DNA of 7,779 bases, taken from contig CACYDE010000373.1 in the NCBI GenBank assembly GCA_902773045.1, positions 1-7,779 on the forward strand. Reading direction: 5' to 3'. Below, in pieces: positions 1 to 6,787 of this stretch. A program made the position numbers and the translations under genes. Position 1 is the stretch's first letter, and every line of letters begins with the position of its first letter. The DNA comes from an uncultured Ruminococcus sp. (GTDB taxonomy: Bacteria > Bacillota > Clostridia > Oscillospirales > Acutalibacteraceae). The notes beneath the pieces were generated by a model. It searched no databases, was not told the origin of the DNA, and worked only from the letters and a program-made list of their open reading frames with translations.

Positions 1-81
1 ACTAACGTATTTCAAGAAAATTTAACGCAGTTCAGGGCAAATTAGACAAGCAGAAATGAAAAGTTATTTATAAACAGTTCC

Positions 82-107
82 TTAATCAGAGATCAGTGGT
101 TCCTTAA
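82..107. repeat. Dispersed short repeat, copy 1
   Basis: TTAATCAG at 82-89 is followed by AGATCAG at 90-96 and TGGTTCCTTAA at 97-107. Without the 7-bp AGATCAG segment, itself a near-duplicate of the preceding bases, it matches 498-516 at 18 of 19 positions in the same orientation. A further GTTCCTTAA at 77-85 partly overlaps it. Such a match over 19 bp within 420 bp is unlikely by chance, but the identity of the element is unknown. Confidence 0.5.
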
Positions 108-194
108 CTATTTTATGCGCATACAGTCGGTATGTTTTTCCCCGAGCAGCTGTAACAGTTGCACAAAAAAAATAAATAAATTCAGTGAAAACTG

Positions 195-223
195 TTGACA
201 AGAGAACGGCAAAGTCGTATAAT
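195..223 (+). promoter_or_regulatory. Consensus vegetative (SigA/sigma-70 type) promoter
   Basis: A perfect -35 box TTGACA (195-200) and a perfect -10 box TATAAT (218-223) are separated by exactly 17 bp, the optimal spacing. Transcription should start near 229-231. It would read through a leader of about 160 nt into the small ORF at 389 and on into cas3 at 549. No other promoter of this quality is visible before the cas genes, and no clear terminator lies between it and cas3, so it is the best candidate for driving the whole operon. It may originally have belonged to the gene whose 5' end survives at 389. Confidence 0.82.
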
Positions 224-388
224 AATGCGTAAGCAATAAATTTGCATATTTTTGTAAATTATGATAAATCTATGCGTATATACAGGCTATGGCTTGTTAT
301 TTTGAGCTAAATTATATTTGTGAAGCTTTTTTGTGAAATTTTAACGGTTGGCGTTGCAGCATAATATACCGAAGGTTTAAGGAGAGCT

Positions 389-556
389 ATGAAATACAAA
401 ATAATAGACAAAAAATACAGATTCATTTCCGCCTTTGATACGGATAACGGCGCATACGTTCGCACCGCTATCATAGACGATGACATGGGCGCTCGATTTA
501 ATCAGTGTTTCCTTAAGGCAACACCGCGAGATAATGGGAGAGATTCAGATGAGTAA
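389..556 (+). pseudogene. 55-codon ORF, probable amino-terminal remnant of a larger gene
   Basis: The ORF starts at an ATG four bases after an AGGAG ribosome binding site (380-384) and ends at TAA 554-556, overlapping the cas3 start at 549 by 8 bp. The protein begins MKYKIIDKKYRFISAFD and continues with a segment reading NGAYVRTAIIDDD. That first part looks like the structured start of a normal globular protein; it is reminiscent of the amino terminus of some clostridial radical-SAM proteins, but that is recollection and not a search result. From about residue 33 the sequence loses this character, which coincides with entry into the repeat-containing stretch at about 484-535. I infer a truncated gene whose start was fused to the cas operon. 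The alternative is a real small coupled leader ORF, since its ribosome binding site and overlap with cas3 would allow expression. Confidence 0.5.
498..516. repeat. Dispersed short repeat, copy 2
   Basis: TTAATCAGTGTTTCCTTAA matches the copy at 82-107 at 18 of 19 positions once a 7-bp duplication in the upstream copy is removed. It lies inside the 3' part of the small ORF at 389-556 and is followed by AAGGCAACACCGCGAGATAA (515-534), which has no counterpart at copy 1. The two copies are direct, not inverted, and bracket the promoter, leader and remnant 5' end. Confidence 0.5.
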
Positions 557-2735
557 GATCGCGCATAAAAAGGAAAATGGGGAATCAGTCCAGACTATTC
601 GTGAGCACAGTCTTGCAACAGCCGAGCTTGCAGGCAGCTTTTCAATACCCGAACTTCGGCAGATCATTTATAATATATCGCTTCTTCACGATATCGGGAA
701 ATATCAGCCCTCATTTCAGGAGAGAATTGGCGGAAAGAATATACGTGTCGATCATTCCACCTGCGGAGCGATAGAGGCGAAAAAGCTTTTCGGCAATCGT
801 CCGGGTTCGCTTATTGCTCAATTCTGCATAGCAGGGCATCATTCGGGAATACCTAACGGAGGAACGCCTGCCGACACAAAGGATGATGCCTCTCTTTACG
901 GCAGATTGAAAAGAGAGAACGAACTTGAAGATTACTCCGACTACAAAACAGATATCACAGTTGAACAGATTGACGAAAAGGCAGTTAAAGATTATATGCT
1001 GAAAGCGGCTGCCGACTCCGAAGGTTTGCTCGAAGTGTTTGCTTTTACAACGCGGTACTGTTTTTCGTGTCTGACCGACGCGGATTCTCTCGACACCGCA
1101 GGATTTTGCACCGGGAGGGAAGATATAGAGCTGACATCAAATTTTGATGAATGTCTGAAAAAAATTGATGCAAAGCTTGATTCATTCAAACCCGAAACGG
1201 AGCTTCAAAAAGCTCGTTCAATTGTTCAGGCACAGGTTTATGATAAAACAGATAAAAGCTCGGACATATATCTGATGAATATGCCAACAGGCGGTGGAAA
1301 AACGCTTTGCAGTATGAAGTTCGCTTTAACAAGAGCAATTAAAACGGGTAAACGACGCATAATTTATGTGATACCATACAACAGCATTATAGATCAGACC
1401 GTGTCGGTTTTTGAGGATATCTTCGGGGAAAGCGCGGGGATACTGCGTCATCAATCTTCTTTTTGCATAGATGATACCGACTTTGACGAAGATTATAAAA
1501 CGCTTGTTAAAAACGCAGCGGAAAATTGGAACGCACAGATCATTATAACAACATCGGTTCAGTTCTTTGAATCGTTCTATGCAAACAAGCGCAGCAGGCT
1601 GAGAAAACTTCACAATATGGCGGACAGCATTATTATTTTTGACGAAGCACATATGATGCCGACGGAGTATTTGCAGCCGTGTTTAAGAGCCGTATCTCTT
1701 ATAACAAAACTGCTTAACAGTGAAGCCGTATTTCTTACCGCAACTATGCCCGATTTCGAAAAGCTGATAAGCCGATATTCCATTAAAGAAACCGGAATTG
1801 CGGAGCTTGTGGCGGATAAGTCGCAGTTCGGTCTGTTTAGAAAGGGCAATTTTGTGAACATCGGTGAAGTAACGGAAGAAAGGCTTATTGCAGACGCTGC
1901 TTCAAAGTCTGCCTCACTGATAGTCGTAAACAAACGAGCTGACGCTTCAAAACTTTATGATCTTGCTCCGGGCGACATAGGCAGCAAGTTTCATCTCTCG
2001 ACATATATGACAGCATTTGACAGAAAGCGTGTGATAGACGAGATAAAACAAAAACTCGATGCTCTTTACAGAGATTATCCCGACGGTGTAAATGTTCCGG
2101 AAGACAGGCGGATCATCGTTGTTTCAACATCGCTCATAGAGGCGGGAGTCGATCTCGACTTCTTTGCTGTCTACAGAGAATTGTCGGGGCTTGACAGTAT
2201 ACTCCAGGCAGGCGGTCGCTGCAACAGAGAGGGAAAGCGTAAAAATGCATCTGTCTATATCTTTAATTTTGGCATTCCGTCCAATAGACATGATGTGAAC
2301 ACCGCAAAAGCGCTGCTTGAAAAATACGAGGATATTTCTTCGCCGGAATGTATAACAGAGTATTACGATAAGCTGTACAATTTTAATGACGATATAATTC
2401 GCAATAGATCAATAGCAAAAGATGTTACAAAGCCTCAGTCACTTCCGTTCGCTGATTATGCGAGAGATTTTCGTATGATAGACAGCAATACGGTTTCTGT
2501 TGCCGCAGAGTGTGATGAAGAAAGCACGCAGCTTATTTTGCAGCTTAAAGCAACAGGATTTACGAACCACCGAAAACTGCAAAAGTACACATTTACCGTG
2601 TATGAATACGAACTTAAAAAGCTCATCGAAGCAGGTACGGTTAAACAGTACGGCGGCGTTTGGTGTTTGGTAAACAACGATCAATACAGCAGAGAAAAAG
2701 GCGTTGCATTTGAAACGCAGGATTTTTACTTATGA
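549..2735 (+). CDS. cas3: Type I-C CRISPR-associated helicase/nuclease Cas3
   Basis: A 728-residue fused HD nuclease and superfamily 2 helicase that is recruited to Cascade-bound target DNA, nicks the displaced strand and degrades it while translocating with ATP. The HD domain (about 1-210) has H20, the HD pair H47-D48 followed by GK, H69 and GHH at 96-98. The helicase has Walker A MPTGGGKT (245-252), DEAH (365-368), TAT (397-399), STSLIEAGVDLD (526-537) and QAGGRCNREG (553-562). The carboxy-terminal region after about 600 is less conserved. Length is usual for I-C Cas3. The start at 549 is preferred over an in-frame ATG at 480 because it follows GGGAG (536-540) at 8 bp and gives the family-like opening MSKIAHKKENGE. 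Twelve bases separate the stop from cas5c. All visible catalytic residues are intact. Confidence 0.96.
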   Translation: MSKIAHKKENGESVQTIREHSLATAELAGSFSIPELRQIIYNISLLHDIGKYQPSFQERIGGKNIRVDHSTCGAIEAKKLFGNRPGSLIAQFCIAGHHSGIPNGGTPADTKDDASLYGRLKRENELEDYSDYKTDITVEQIDEKAVKDYMLKAAADSEGLLEVFAFTTRYCFSCLTDADSLDTAGFCTGREDIELTSNFDECLKKIDAKLDSFKPETELQKARSIVQAQVYDKTDKSSDIYLMNMPTGGGKTLCSMKFALTRAIKTGKRRIIYVIPYNSIIDQTVSVFEDIFGESAGILRHQSSFCIDDTDFDEDYKTLVKNAAENWNAQIIITTSVQFFESFYANKRSRLRKLHNMADSIIIFDEAHMMPTEYLQPCLRAVSLITKLLNSEAVFLTATMPDFEKLISRYSIKETGIAELVADKSQFGLFRKGNFVNIGEVTEERLIADAASKSASLIVVNKRADASKLYDLAPGDIGSKFHLSTYMTAFDRKRVIDEIKQKLDALYRDYPDGVNVPEDRRIIVVSTSLIEAGVDLDFFAVYRELSGLDSILQAGGRCNREGKRKNASVYIFNFGIPSNRHDVNTAKALLEKYEDISSPECITEYYDKLYNFNDDIIRNRSIAKDVTKPQSLPFADYARDFRMIDSNTVSVAAECDEESTQLILQLKATGFTNHRKLQKYTFTVYEYELKKLIEAGTVKQYGGVWCLVNNDQYSREKGVAFETQDFYL

Positions 2736-2747
2736 AGGAGAAATTAC

Positions 2748-3476
2748 ATGAGCAGAGGGTTTAAGATAATAGTGCAGGGAGATTATGCGCTTTTCACACG
2801 TCCTGAAATGAAGCTTGAAAGAGTAAGCTACGATGTGCCGCCGCCCGGTGCGCTTGAAGGATTATTAAAGAGCATCTATTGGAAGCCTGCGATAAGTTAT
2901 GAAATAGATAAGATCATCGTGTTTAATCCGATCAATTTTACAAACGTGCGGCGCAACGAAGTCAAGGAGAAGATATCTTTGCAAAGCATTACCGGACAGA
3001 TGAACGGCAAGGGCGCAGACCCGTGCGTTTATACGTCGGATGACCGCACACAGCGTGCTTCCATGCTGCTTAAAGATGTGTGCTACGGTATCGAATTTCA
3101 CTTTAACATGACGGGTCTCAAAAGCACGAATGACGATGAGGACGAGAAGAAGCATTATAACATAATCAAACGGCGGTTGGAAAAAGGTCAGCGCTTCAGA
3201 ACGCCGTGCTTAGGCTGCGCCGAATTTCCCGTGAAAAGGATCGAGCTTGTCGAGGATTTTGATCTCGGCATGATAAGCCCCGAGATACTTTCGATGGGCG
3301 ACGTCGATCTCGGATTCATGAGCTACAAGGTCGAGTTTGAAGATAAAGGCATACCGATCAATAACGATTGGGAGCATCCTGTATTCTTGGACAAAGCAAC
3401 CACAAAATATTACAGACCTCACATGATAGGCGGCGTGATAGACGTTCGGAAATACAGGGAGGTGATGAAATGCTGA
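2748..3476 (+). CDS. cas5c: Type I-C Cascade subunit and pre-crRNA endonuclease Cas5c (Cas5d)
   Basis: A 242-residue Cas5 of the I-C type. In this subtype Cas5 replaces Cas6: it cuts pre-crRNA in the repeat, stays on the 5' handle and caps the Cascade backbone next to Cas8c. The amino terminus FKIIVQGDYALFTRPEMKLE and the PPPGALEGLLKSIYWKP segment (31-47) are typical. Y44 sits where the catalytic tyrosine is expected, and KKH (134-136) in KKHYNIIKRRLEKGQ supplies the catalytic lysine-histidine pair. The CLGCAEFPVK stretch (154-163) corresponds to the conserved LG-EF region of the family. An AAGGAG ribosome binding site (2735-2740) stands 7 bp before the ATG. The last 7 bp overlap cas8c. No cas6 gene is seen, which fits this role. 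Confidence 0.96.
   Translation: MSRGFKIIVQGDYALFTRPEMKLERVSYDVPPPGALEGLLKSIYWKPAISYEIDKIIVFNPINFTNVRRNEVKEKISLQSITGQMNGKGADPCVYTSDDRTQRASMLLKDVCYGIEFHFNMTGLKSTNDDEDEKKHYNIIKRRLEKGQRFRTPCLGCAEFPVKRIELVEDFDLGMISPEILSMGDVDLGFMSYKVEFEDKGIPINNDWEHPVFLDKATTKYYRPHMIGGVIDVRKYREVMKC
3457..3465 (+). promoter_or_regulatory. Strong ribosome binding site fixing the cas8c start
   Basis: GGGAGGTGA lies inside the 3' end of cas5c, 4 bp before ATG 3470, and is close to the full anti-16S complement. It decides the cas8c start over an in-frame upstream ATG at 3368, which has no such site and would add 34 residues overlapping cas5c that do not look like a Cas8c amino terminus. Confidence 0.85.
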
Positions 3477-5305
3477 TACAGGCATTATGCGATTATTACG
3501 ATGAACTTGCGAAGGACGGAAAGGTTGTACCGGAGGGGTACTCCGAACAGGCGGTGCATTATCTGATAGCGCTTACGCAGGAAGGGAAAATTGACAGTAT
3601 AATAGATTATCGTACAAAAACGCCGTATGAAGCAGCCGGAGGCAAAACAAAGGAGCGGTTCGATCCACGCATTATAACCCTGCCGCAAAGGACGGAAAAG
3701 CCGGGTATTGATTCTAATATAATTGAGCATCGTCCGCTATATATTTTTGGACTTAATTTAGAAAAAGACAAAGAAAAAAAGATGGATTTTTTTTCGCCGA
3801 CAGATAAGACAGAAAAAGCAAAAAAATCACACGAAGCATTTGTGCAGAAAAATCTTGAGTTTACGCAAGGGATAGATTCACCGATAGTCAACGCTTACCG
3901 GAATTTTATCATCGGATGGATCCCGGAAAACGAAACGGAGAATCCATTTCTTGTTTCGCTCGGAAAAGAGTATAAAAGCTCATATTTTGCTTTCTGTTTA
4001 GCCGAAGATCACGATGTTCTGCTGCATGAGGATATGCTTATCCGAAAACGAGCTGCCGAGCTTTCGGGCAGCGGAGAAGAAGATGGAGATAATTCCCGGC
4101 AGTGCGCCGTTACGGGAGAAAGACTTCCCATCGCAAGAATACACGGAAAGATCAAGGGCGTTGCGGGTGGTCTTTCGTCGGGAACGGTTCTTATTGGTTA
4201 TAAAACATCGGCAGGCTGCTCTTACTGTAACGAACAGTCCTATAACAGCAATATATCCGAGCTTGTAATGAAAAAATACACATTCGCTCTCAATAAACTG
4301 CTTGGTGACAGACGGCACAAAACGATAATTGATGATGTTACCGTTTTATATTGGGCGACCGGAGGAGAGAAGAACGAGCGGTGCAGCGATCTTTTTGATT
4401 CGTTTTTTAACGATGACGGAAGCGATGAGACAGACAATAAAATGGATAAAGCTCAGACAAAGCAGATGCTTAAAGATACGTTTGAGCTTGCAAAAAGCGG
4501 TGAGCTGACGAAAGACAGATTATCGGCACTTGCGGAAATAGACGACAGCATTGATTTTTACATTGTCGGTCTGAAGCCTAACGCTTCACGTTTGGCGGTC
4601 AAGTTTATTTACAGGCGAAGGTTTGCGGATATTCTGTTTAGTATTGCAAAACATCAAGCAGATATGACGATCATAGGCAGAGATAAAAGAGTACCGCTGT
4701 GGAAACTCAAAAAGGAGCTGATATCGCCTAAAAGCAGTAATCAGAATGTCGATTCGTCATTGCTTGGCGCAGTATTCAAGTCGATCATTTACGATTCACC
4801 GTACCCCGTATATCTGCTTTCAACGCTCGTTACAAGGGCAAAAACAGATAGAGCTATAAATGCTGTTCGTGCAGGCGCGATAAAAGCCTGCATAAACAGA
4901 AAGTCAAGAGCGGCGAACGAAAAGGAGGAATTACAAGTGGCTCTCGATATCAATAATACTAATCAGGCGTACCTTTGCGGAAGACTTTTTGCAGTTCTTG
5001 AAAGGATACAGAAACAAGCCTTGGGGGATGTGAACAGGTCTATCAAGGACGCGTATTTTGCGTCTGCGGCTTCAAAGCCTTCACTCGTTTTTCCGAAGCT
5101 TCTTTCACTTTCTCAAAACCACCAAAAGAAACTCGATGAGGGCAGGAACGTATATTACAATAAGCTTATCGAAGAGATCATAGATAAGCTTGAAGGGCAG
5201 TTCCCCGACACGCTTTCTCTTGCCGATCAGGGCAAGTTTATGATAGGCTATTACCATCAGGATAAGGACTTCTACACAAAGAAAAACAAGGAGGATAAGC
5301 AGTAA
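3470..5305 (+). CDS. cas8c: Type I-C Cascade large subunit Cas8c (Csd1)
   Basis: A 611-residue large subunit that recognises the PAM, opens target DNA and helps recruit Cas3. The start MLIQALCDYYDELAKDGKVV is typical of Csd1. Family landmarks are CAVTGERLPIARIHGKIKGV (212-231) with the following SSG segment, NEQ with the YTFALNKLL helix (254-278), the VTVLYWA strand (290-296) and GLKPNASRLAVKFI (367-380). An acidic low-complexity patch lies at about 307-327. The usual SYGKEQ region here reads GCSYCNEQ, giving a C250/C253 CxxC pair that I do not recall as standard. The last 122 residues form the Cas11-like helical domain, which has its own internal start at 4937. The gene overlaps cas5c by 7 bp and ends 1 bp before cas7c. 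Confidence 0.95.
   Translation: MLIQALCDYYDELAKDGKVVPEGYSEQAVHYLIALTQEGKIDSIIDYRTKTPYEAAGGKTKERFDPRIITLPQRTEKPGIDSNIIEHRPLYIFGLNLEKDKEKKMDFFSPTDKTEKAKKSHEAFVQKNLEFTQGIDSPIVNAYRNFIIGWIPENETENPFLVSLGKEYKSSYFAFCLAEDHDVLLHEDMLIRKRAAELSGSGEEDGDNSRQCAVTGERLPIARIHGKIKGVAGGLSSGTVLIGYKTSAGCSYCNEQSYNSNISELVMKKYTFALNKLLGDRRHKTIIDDVTVLYWATGGEKNERCSDLFDSFFNDDGSDETDNKMDKAQTKQMLKDTFELAKSGELTKDRLSALAEIDDSIDFYIVGLKPNASRLAVKFIYRRRFADILFSIAKHQADMTIIGRDKRVPLWKLKKELISPKSSNQNVDSSLLGAVFKSIIYDSPYPVYLLSTLVTRAKTDRAINAVRAGAIKACINRKSRAANEKEELQVALDINNTNQAYLCGRLFAVLERIQKQALGDVNRSIKDAYFASAASKPSLVFPKLLSLSQNHQKKLDEGRNVYYNKLIEEIIDKLEGQFPDTLSLADQGKFMIGYYHQDKDFYTKKNKEDKQ
4921..4928 (+). promoter_or_regulatory. Internal ribosome binding site for Cas11c
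   Basis: AAAGGAGG lies within the cas8c reading frame, 8 bp before an in-frame GTG at 4937-4939. The match to the anti-16S sequence and the spacing are as good as those of the main cas genes, which is strong for an internal coding position. It supports separate translation of the carboxy-terminal part of Cas8c. Confidence 0.78.
4937..5305 (+). CDS. cas11c: Cas11c small subunit, internally translated from cas8c
   Basis: A predicted 122-residue product sharing frame and stop with cas8c and starting at GTG (Cas8c residue V490). In characterised I-C systems the small subunit is made from an internal start in cas8c and lines the Cascade belly, contacting the non-target strand. Here an AAAGGAGG site precedes a start read as (M)ALDINNTNQAYLCGRLFAVL, which sits at the beginning of the conserved carboxy-terminal block and matches the expected domain boundary. 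The product is predicted to be mostly helical (RLFAVLERIQKQA, then NKLIEEIIDKLEGQ) and ends in a lysine-rich tail. Expression is inferred from the site and family knowledge; the coding sequence itself is certain because it is part of cas8c. Confidence 0.8.
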   Translation: MALDINNTNQAYLCGRLFAVLERIQKQALGDVNRSIKDAYFASAASKPSLVFPKLLSLSQNHQKKLDEGRNVYYNKLIEEIIDKLEGQFPDTLSLADQGKFMIGYYHQDKDFYTKKNKEDKQ

Positions 5306-5306
5306 T

Positions 5307-6155
5307 ATGATCAGCAACAGATATGATTTTGTAATGCTTTATGATGTAGAGAATGGCAACCCGAACGGAGATCCGGACGCGGGCAACGCACCTCGTATTG
5401 ATGCGGAAACAGGCTATGGTTATGTGACCGATGTTTGCATCAAACGCAAAATAAGAAATTATGTGGAGCTTGTCAAGGGCGGCGAACCGGGATACAACAT
5501 TCTCATCAAGGCGGACAAATCTCTCAACACAAAGTTTGAGAACGCTTACAAGGAAGAAGGTCTTTCCAGATCCGACAACAAGAAGATCGACGCGATCAAC
5601 AAGGCGCGCAGTTTTATGTGTAAAAACTACTACGACGTTCGAACATTCGGCGCAGTAATGTCGACCGGCGATTATCCCTGCGGAATAGTCAGAGGCCCTG
5701 TTCAGATCAATTTCTCACGCAGTCAGTCTCCGATAAATATTCAGGAAGTGACCATCACAAGACAAGCCCGCACTACCGATGACCGTATGGAAACAGGCTC
5801 TACGGAGATCGGAAAAAAGAGCGTTATTCCCTATGCGCTTTACCGCGCCGAAGGTTATGTCTCCGCTGCTCTTGCAAACAAGACAACGGATCTTTCCGAG
5901 GACGACCTGGAGCTTCTCTGGACTGCAATAATCAATATGTTTGAGGAAGACCATAGTGCGGCAAGAGGTAAAATGTGCATGAGAAAGCTCATAGTTCTCA
6001 AGCATGATAATGTGCTCGGAAACTGTCCGTCTCATATTCTGTTCGACAAGATAACTATTGAAGAGAATACATCCGTTCCGAGAAAATACTCCGATTACAC
6101 CATAATTATCGACCGCTCTATGCCCGAAGGCGTAGAAATGATAGAAAAGCTATGA
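5307..6155 (+). CDS. cas7c: Type I-C Cascade backbone subunit Cas7c (Csd2)
   Basis: A 282-residue RAMP-fold protein that polymerises along the crRNA spacer to form the Cascade backbone. The opening MISNRYDFVMLYDVENGNPN followed by GDPDAGNAPRID is the clear signature of the Csd2 family, as is VTDVCIKRKIRNYV (about 40-53). Other family segments are FGAVMSTGDYPCGIVRGPVQ (about 114-133) and QARTTDD (about 152-158). Length is normal for the family and no frame disruption is seen. An AAGGAGG site (5288-5294) lies inside the end of cas8c, 12 bp before the ATG, a slightly long spacing. The start is one base after the cas8c stop, and the stop overlaps cas4 by 4 bp (ATGA), so coupling on both sides is likely. 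Confidence 0.97.
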   Translation: MISNRYDFVMLYDVENGNPNGDPDAGNAPRIDAETGYGYVTDVCIKRKIRNYVELVKGGEPGYNILIKADKSLNTKFENAYKEEGLSRSDNKKIDAINKARSFMCKNYYDVRTFGAVMSTGDYPCGIVRGPVQINFSRSQSPINIQEVTITRQARTTDDRMETGSTEIGKKSVIPYALYRAEGYVSAALANKTTDLSEDDLELLWTAIINMFEEDHSAARGKMCMRKLIVLKHDNVLGNCPSHILFDKITIEENTSVPRKYSDYTIIIDRSMPEGVEMIEKL

Positions 6156-6787
6156 CAGAAAGTGACGTTTCTATAAGATCAATACAGCATTTTCTGTACT
6201 GTCCGCATCGATGGGGACTTATCGAAATAGACTGCGCATGGTCGGAAAATTACTATGTTACAAAATCCAATTTGATGCACAAAAGAGTGCATGACAACGG
6301 TGGATACAGATCAAGAGCGAAAACAGTGTACACGGCTGTTTCTGTATATAACGATCTGCCCGAATATTGTCTTTACGGTGTGACAGACTGTATTGAGGTT
6401 GATTCTTCGGGGCAATACGCCATTGTGGAATACAAACCGACAAAACCGAAATCGTCAGATTACAATTATGATGATTTGATGCAGGTATTTGCGCAAAAAA
6501 TATGCGCTGATCATGTTTTCGGCTGTGACTGTGTCGGTTATTTATACTATGCCGATGTAAAAAAGCGCATCAAACTCCCTCTTTCGGAGGACTACGAAAA
6601 GTATGACAAAGAACTCAGGCGAATTCTTGCAGAAATAAACGAGTATCGTCGGAAAAGCTTGATACCTCCTATCAGAAAAGGTCAGAAATGCAGCGGCTGT
6701 TCAATGAAAAACATATGTATGCCCAAGATCAAACATAACAGCAGCGTCGGAAGTTCGATCAAGAAACTATTGGAGACACCGGTATGA
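6152..6787 (+). CDS. cas4: CRISPR adaptation nuclease Cas4
   Basis: A 211-residue RecB-like nuclease with an iron-sulfur cluster. With Cas1 and Cas2 it trims prespacer ends and selects fragments with the correct PAM, setting spacer orientation. The four cluster cysteines are present: C17 (in FLYCPHRW) and C180, C183 and C189 (in KCSGCSMKNIC). The nuclease core shows a histidine in LMHKRVH (H43 or H47), D79 in GVTDC, E93 and K95 in VEYKPTK, and Q111 in DDLMQ. Length is normal for I-C Cas4. The start overlaps the cas7c stop in an ATGA. Only a weak ribosome binding site is visible, so translation probably depends on coupling. The end overlaps cas1 by 4 bp. Confidence 0.96.
   Translation: MTESDVSIRSIQHFLYCPHRWGLIEIDCAWSENYYVTKSNLMHKRVHDNGGYRSRAKTVYTAVSVYNDLPEYCLYGVTDCIEVDSSGQYAIVEYKPTKPKSSDYNYDDLMQVFAQKICADHVFGCDCVGYLYYADVKKRIKLPLSEDYEKYDKELRRILAEINEYRRKSLIPPIRKGQKCSGCSMKNICMPKIKHNSSVGSSIKKLLETPV

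Larger units (their letters stand above)
1..388. other. Non-coding region upstream of the cas operon
   Basis: No ORF of useful length and no tRNA, rRNA or CRISPR repeat is visible on either strand here. The region is AT-rich. It contains a short repeat at 82-107 that recurs at 498-516, a perfect 10-bp palindrome TATGCGCATA at 114-123, a near-palindrome at 146-162, and a consensus promoter at 195-223. The stretch after the promoter (about 229-388) would be a transcribed leader. It is rich in A/T runs, includes two close TTGTGAA copies around 320-337, and ends with the ribosome binding site of the small ORF at 389. I recognise no riboswitch class in it. Frame 1 is open from the left edge for 14 codons to a TAG at 43-45, too short to call as a gene tail. 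Confidence 0.7.

Noticed and set aside
114..123. Palindrome TATGCGCATA as an operator
   Set aside because: It is a perfect 10-bp palindrome but about 80 bp upstream of the -35 box, with no second copy at the promoter and no recognised regulator.
146..162. Near-palindrome GCAGCTGTAACAGTTGC followed by an A-rich run as a terminator
   Set aside because: The stem is about 5 bp with a wobble pair and a short loop. A T-run in the right place exists only on the - strand, where no gene is seen to need it.
229..388. Riboswitch or T-box in the leader
   Set aside because: I recognise no conserved core motif and see only weak 4-bp hairpins and A/T runs.
508..535. A second promoter just before cas3 (GATAAT at 530-535)
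   Set aside because: The paired -35 (TTTCCT) is poor, and the start would fall about 7 bases before the ATG, downstream of the cas3 ribosome binding site.
1326..1933. Two overlapping - strand ORFs of over 100 codons inside cas3
   Set aside because: They are antisense to conserved helicase motifs, have no start signals and show no recognisable domain. They are antisense shadows.
4014..4268. 84-codon + strand ORF inside cas8c
   Set aside because: It lies out of frame entirely inside strongly conserved Csd1 sequence, has no ribosome binding site and resembles no protein. It is a shadow of cas8c.
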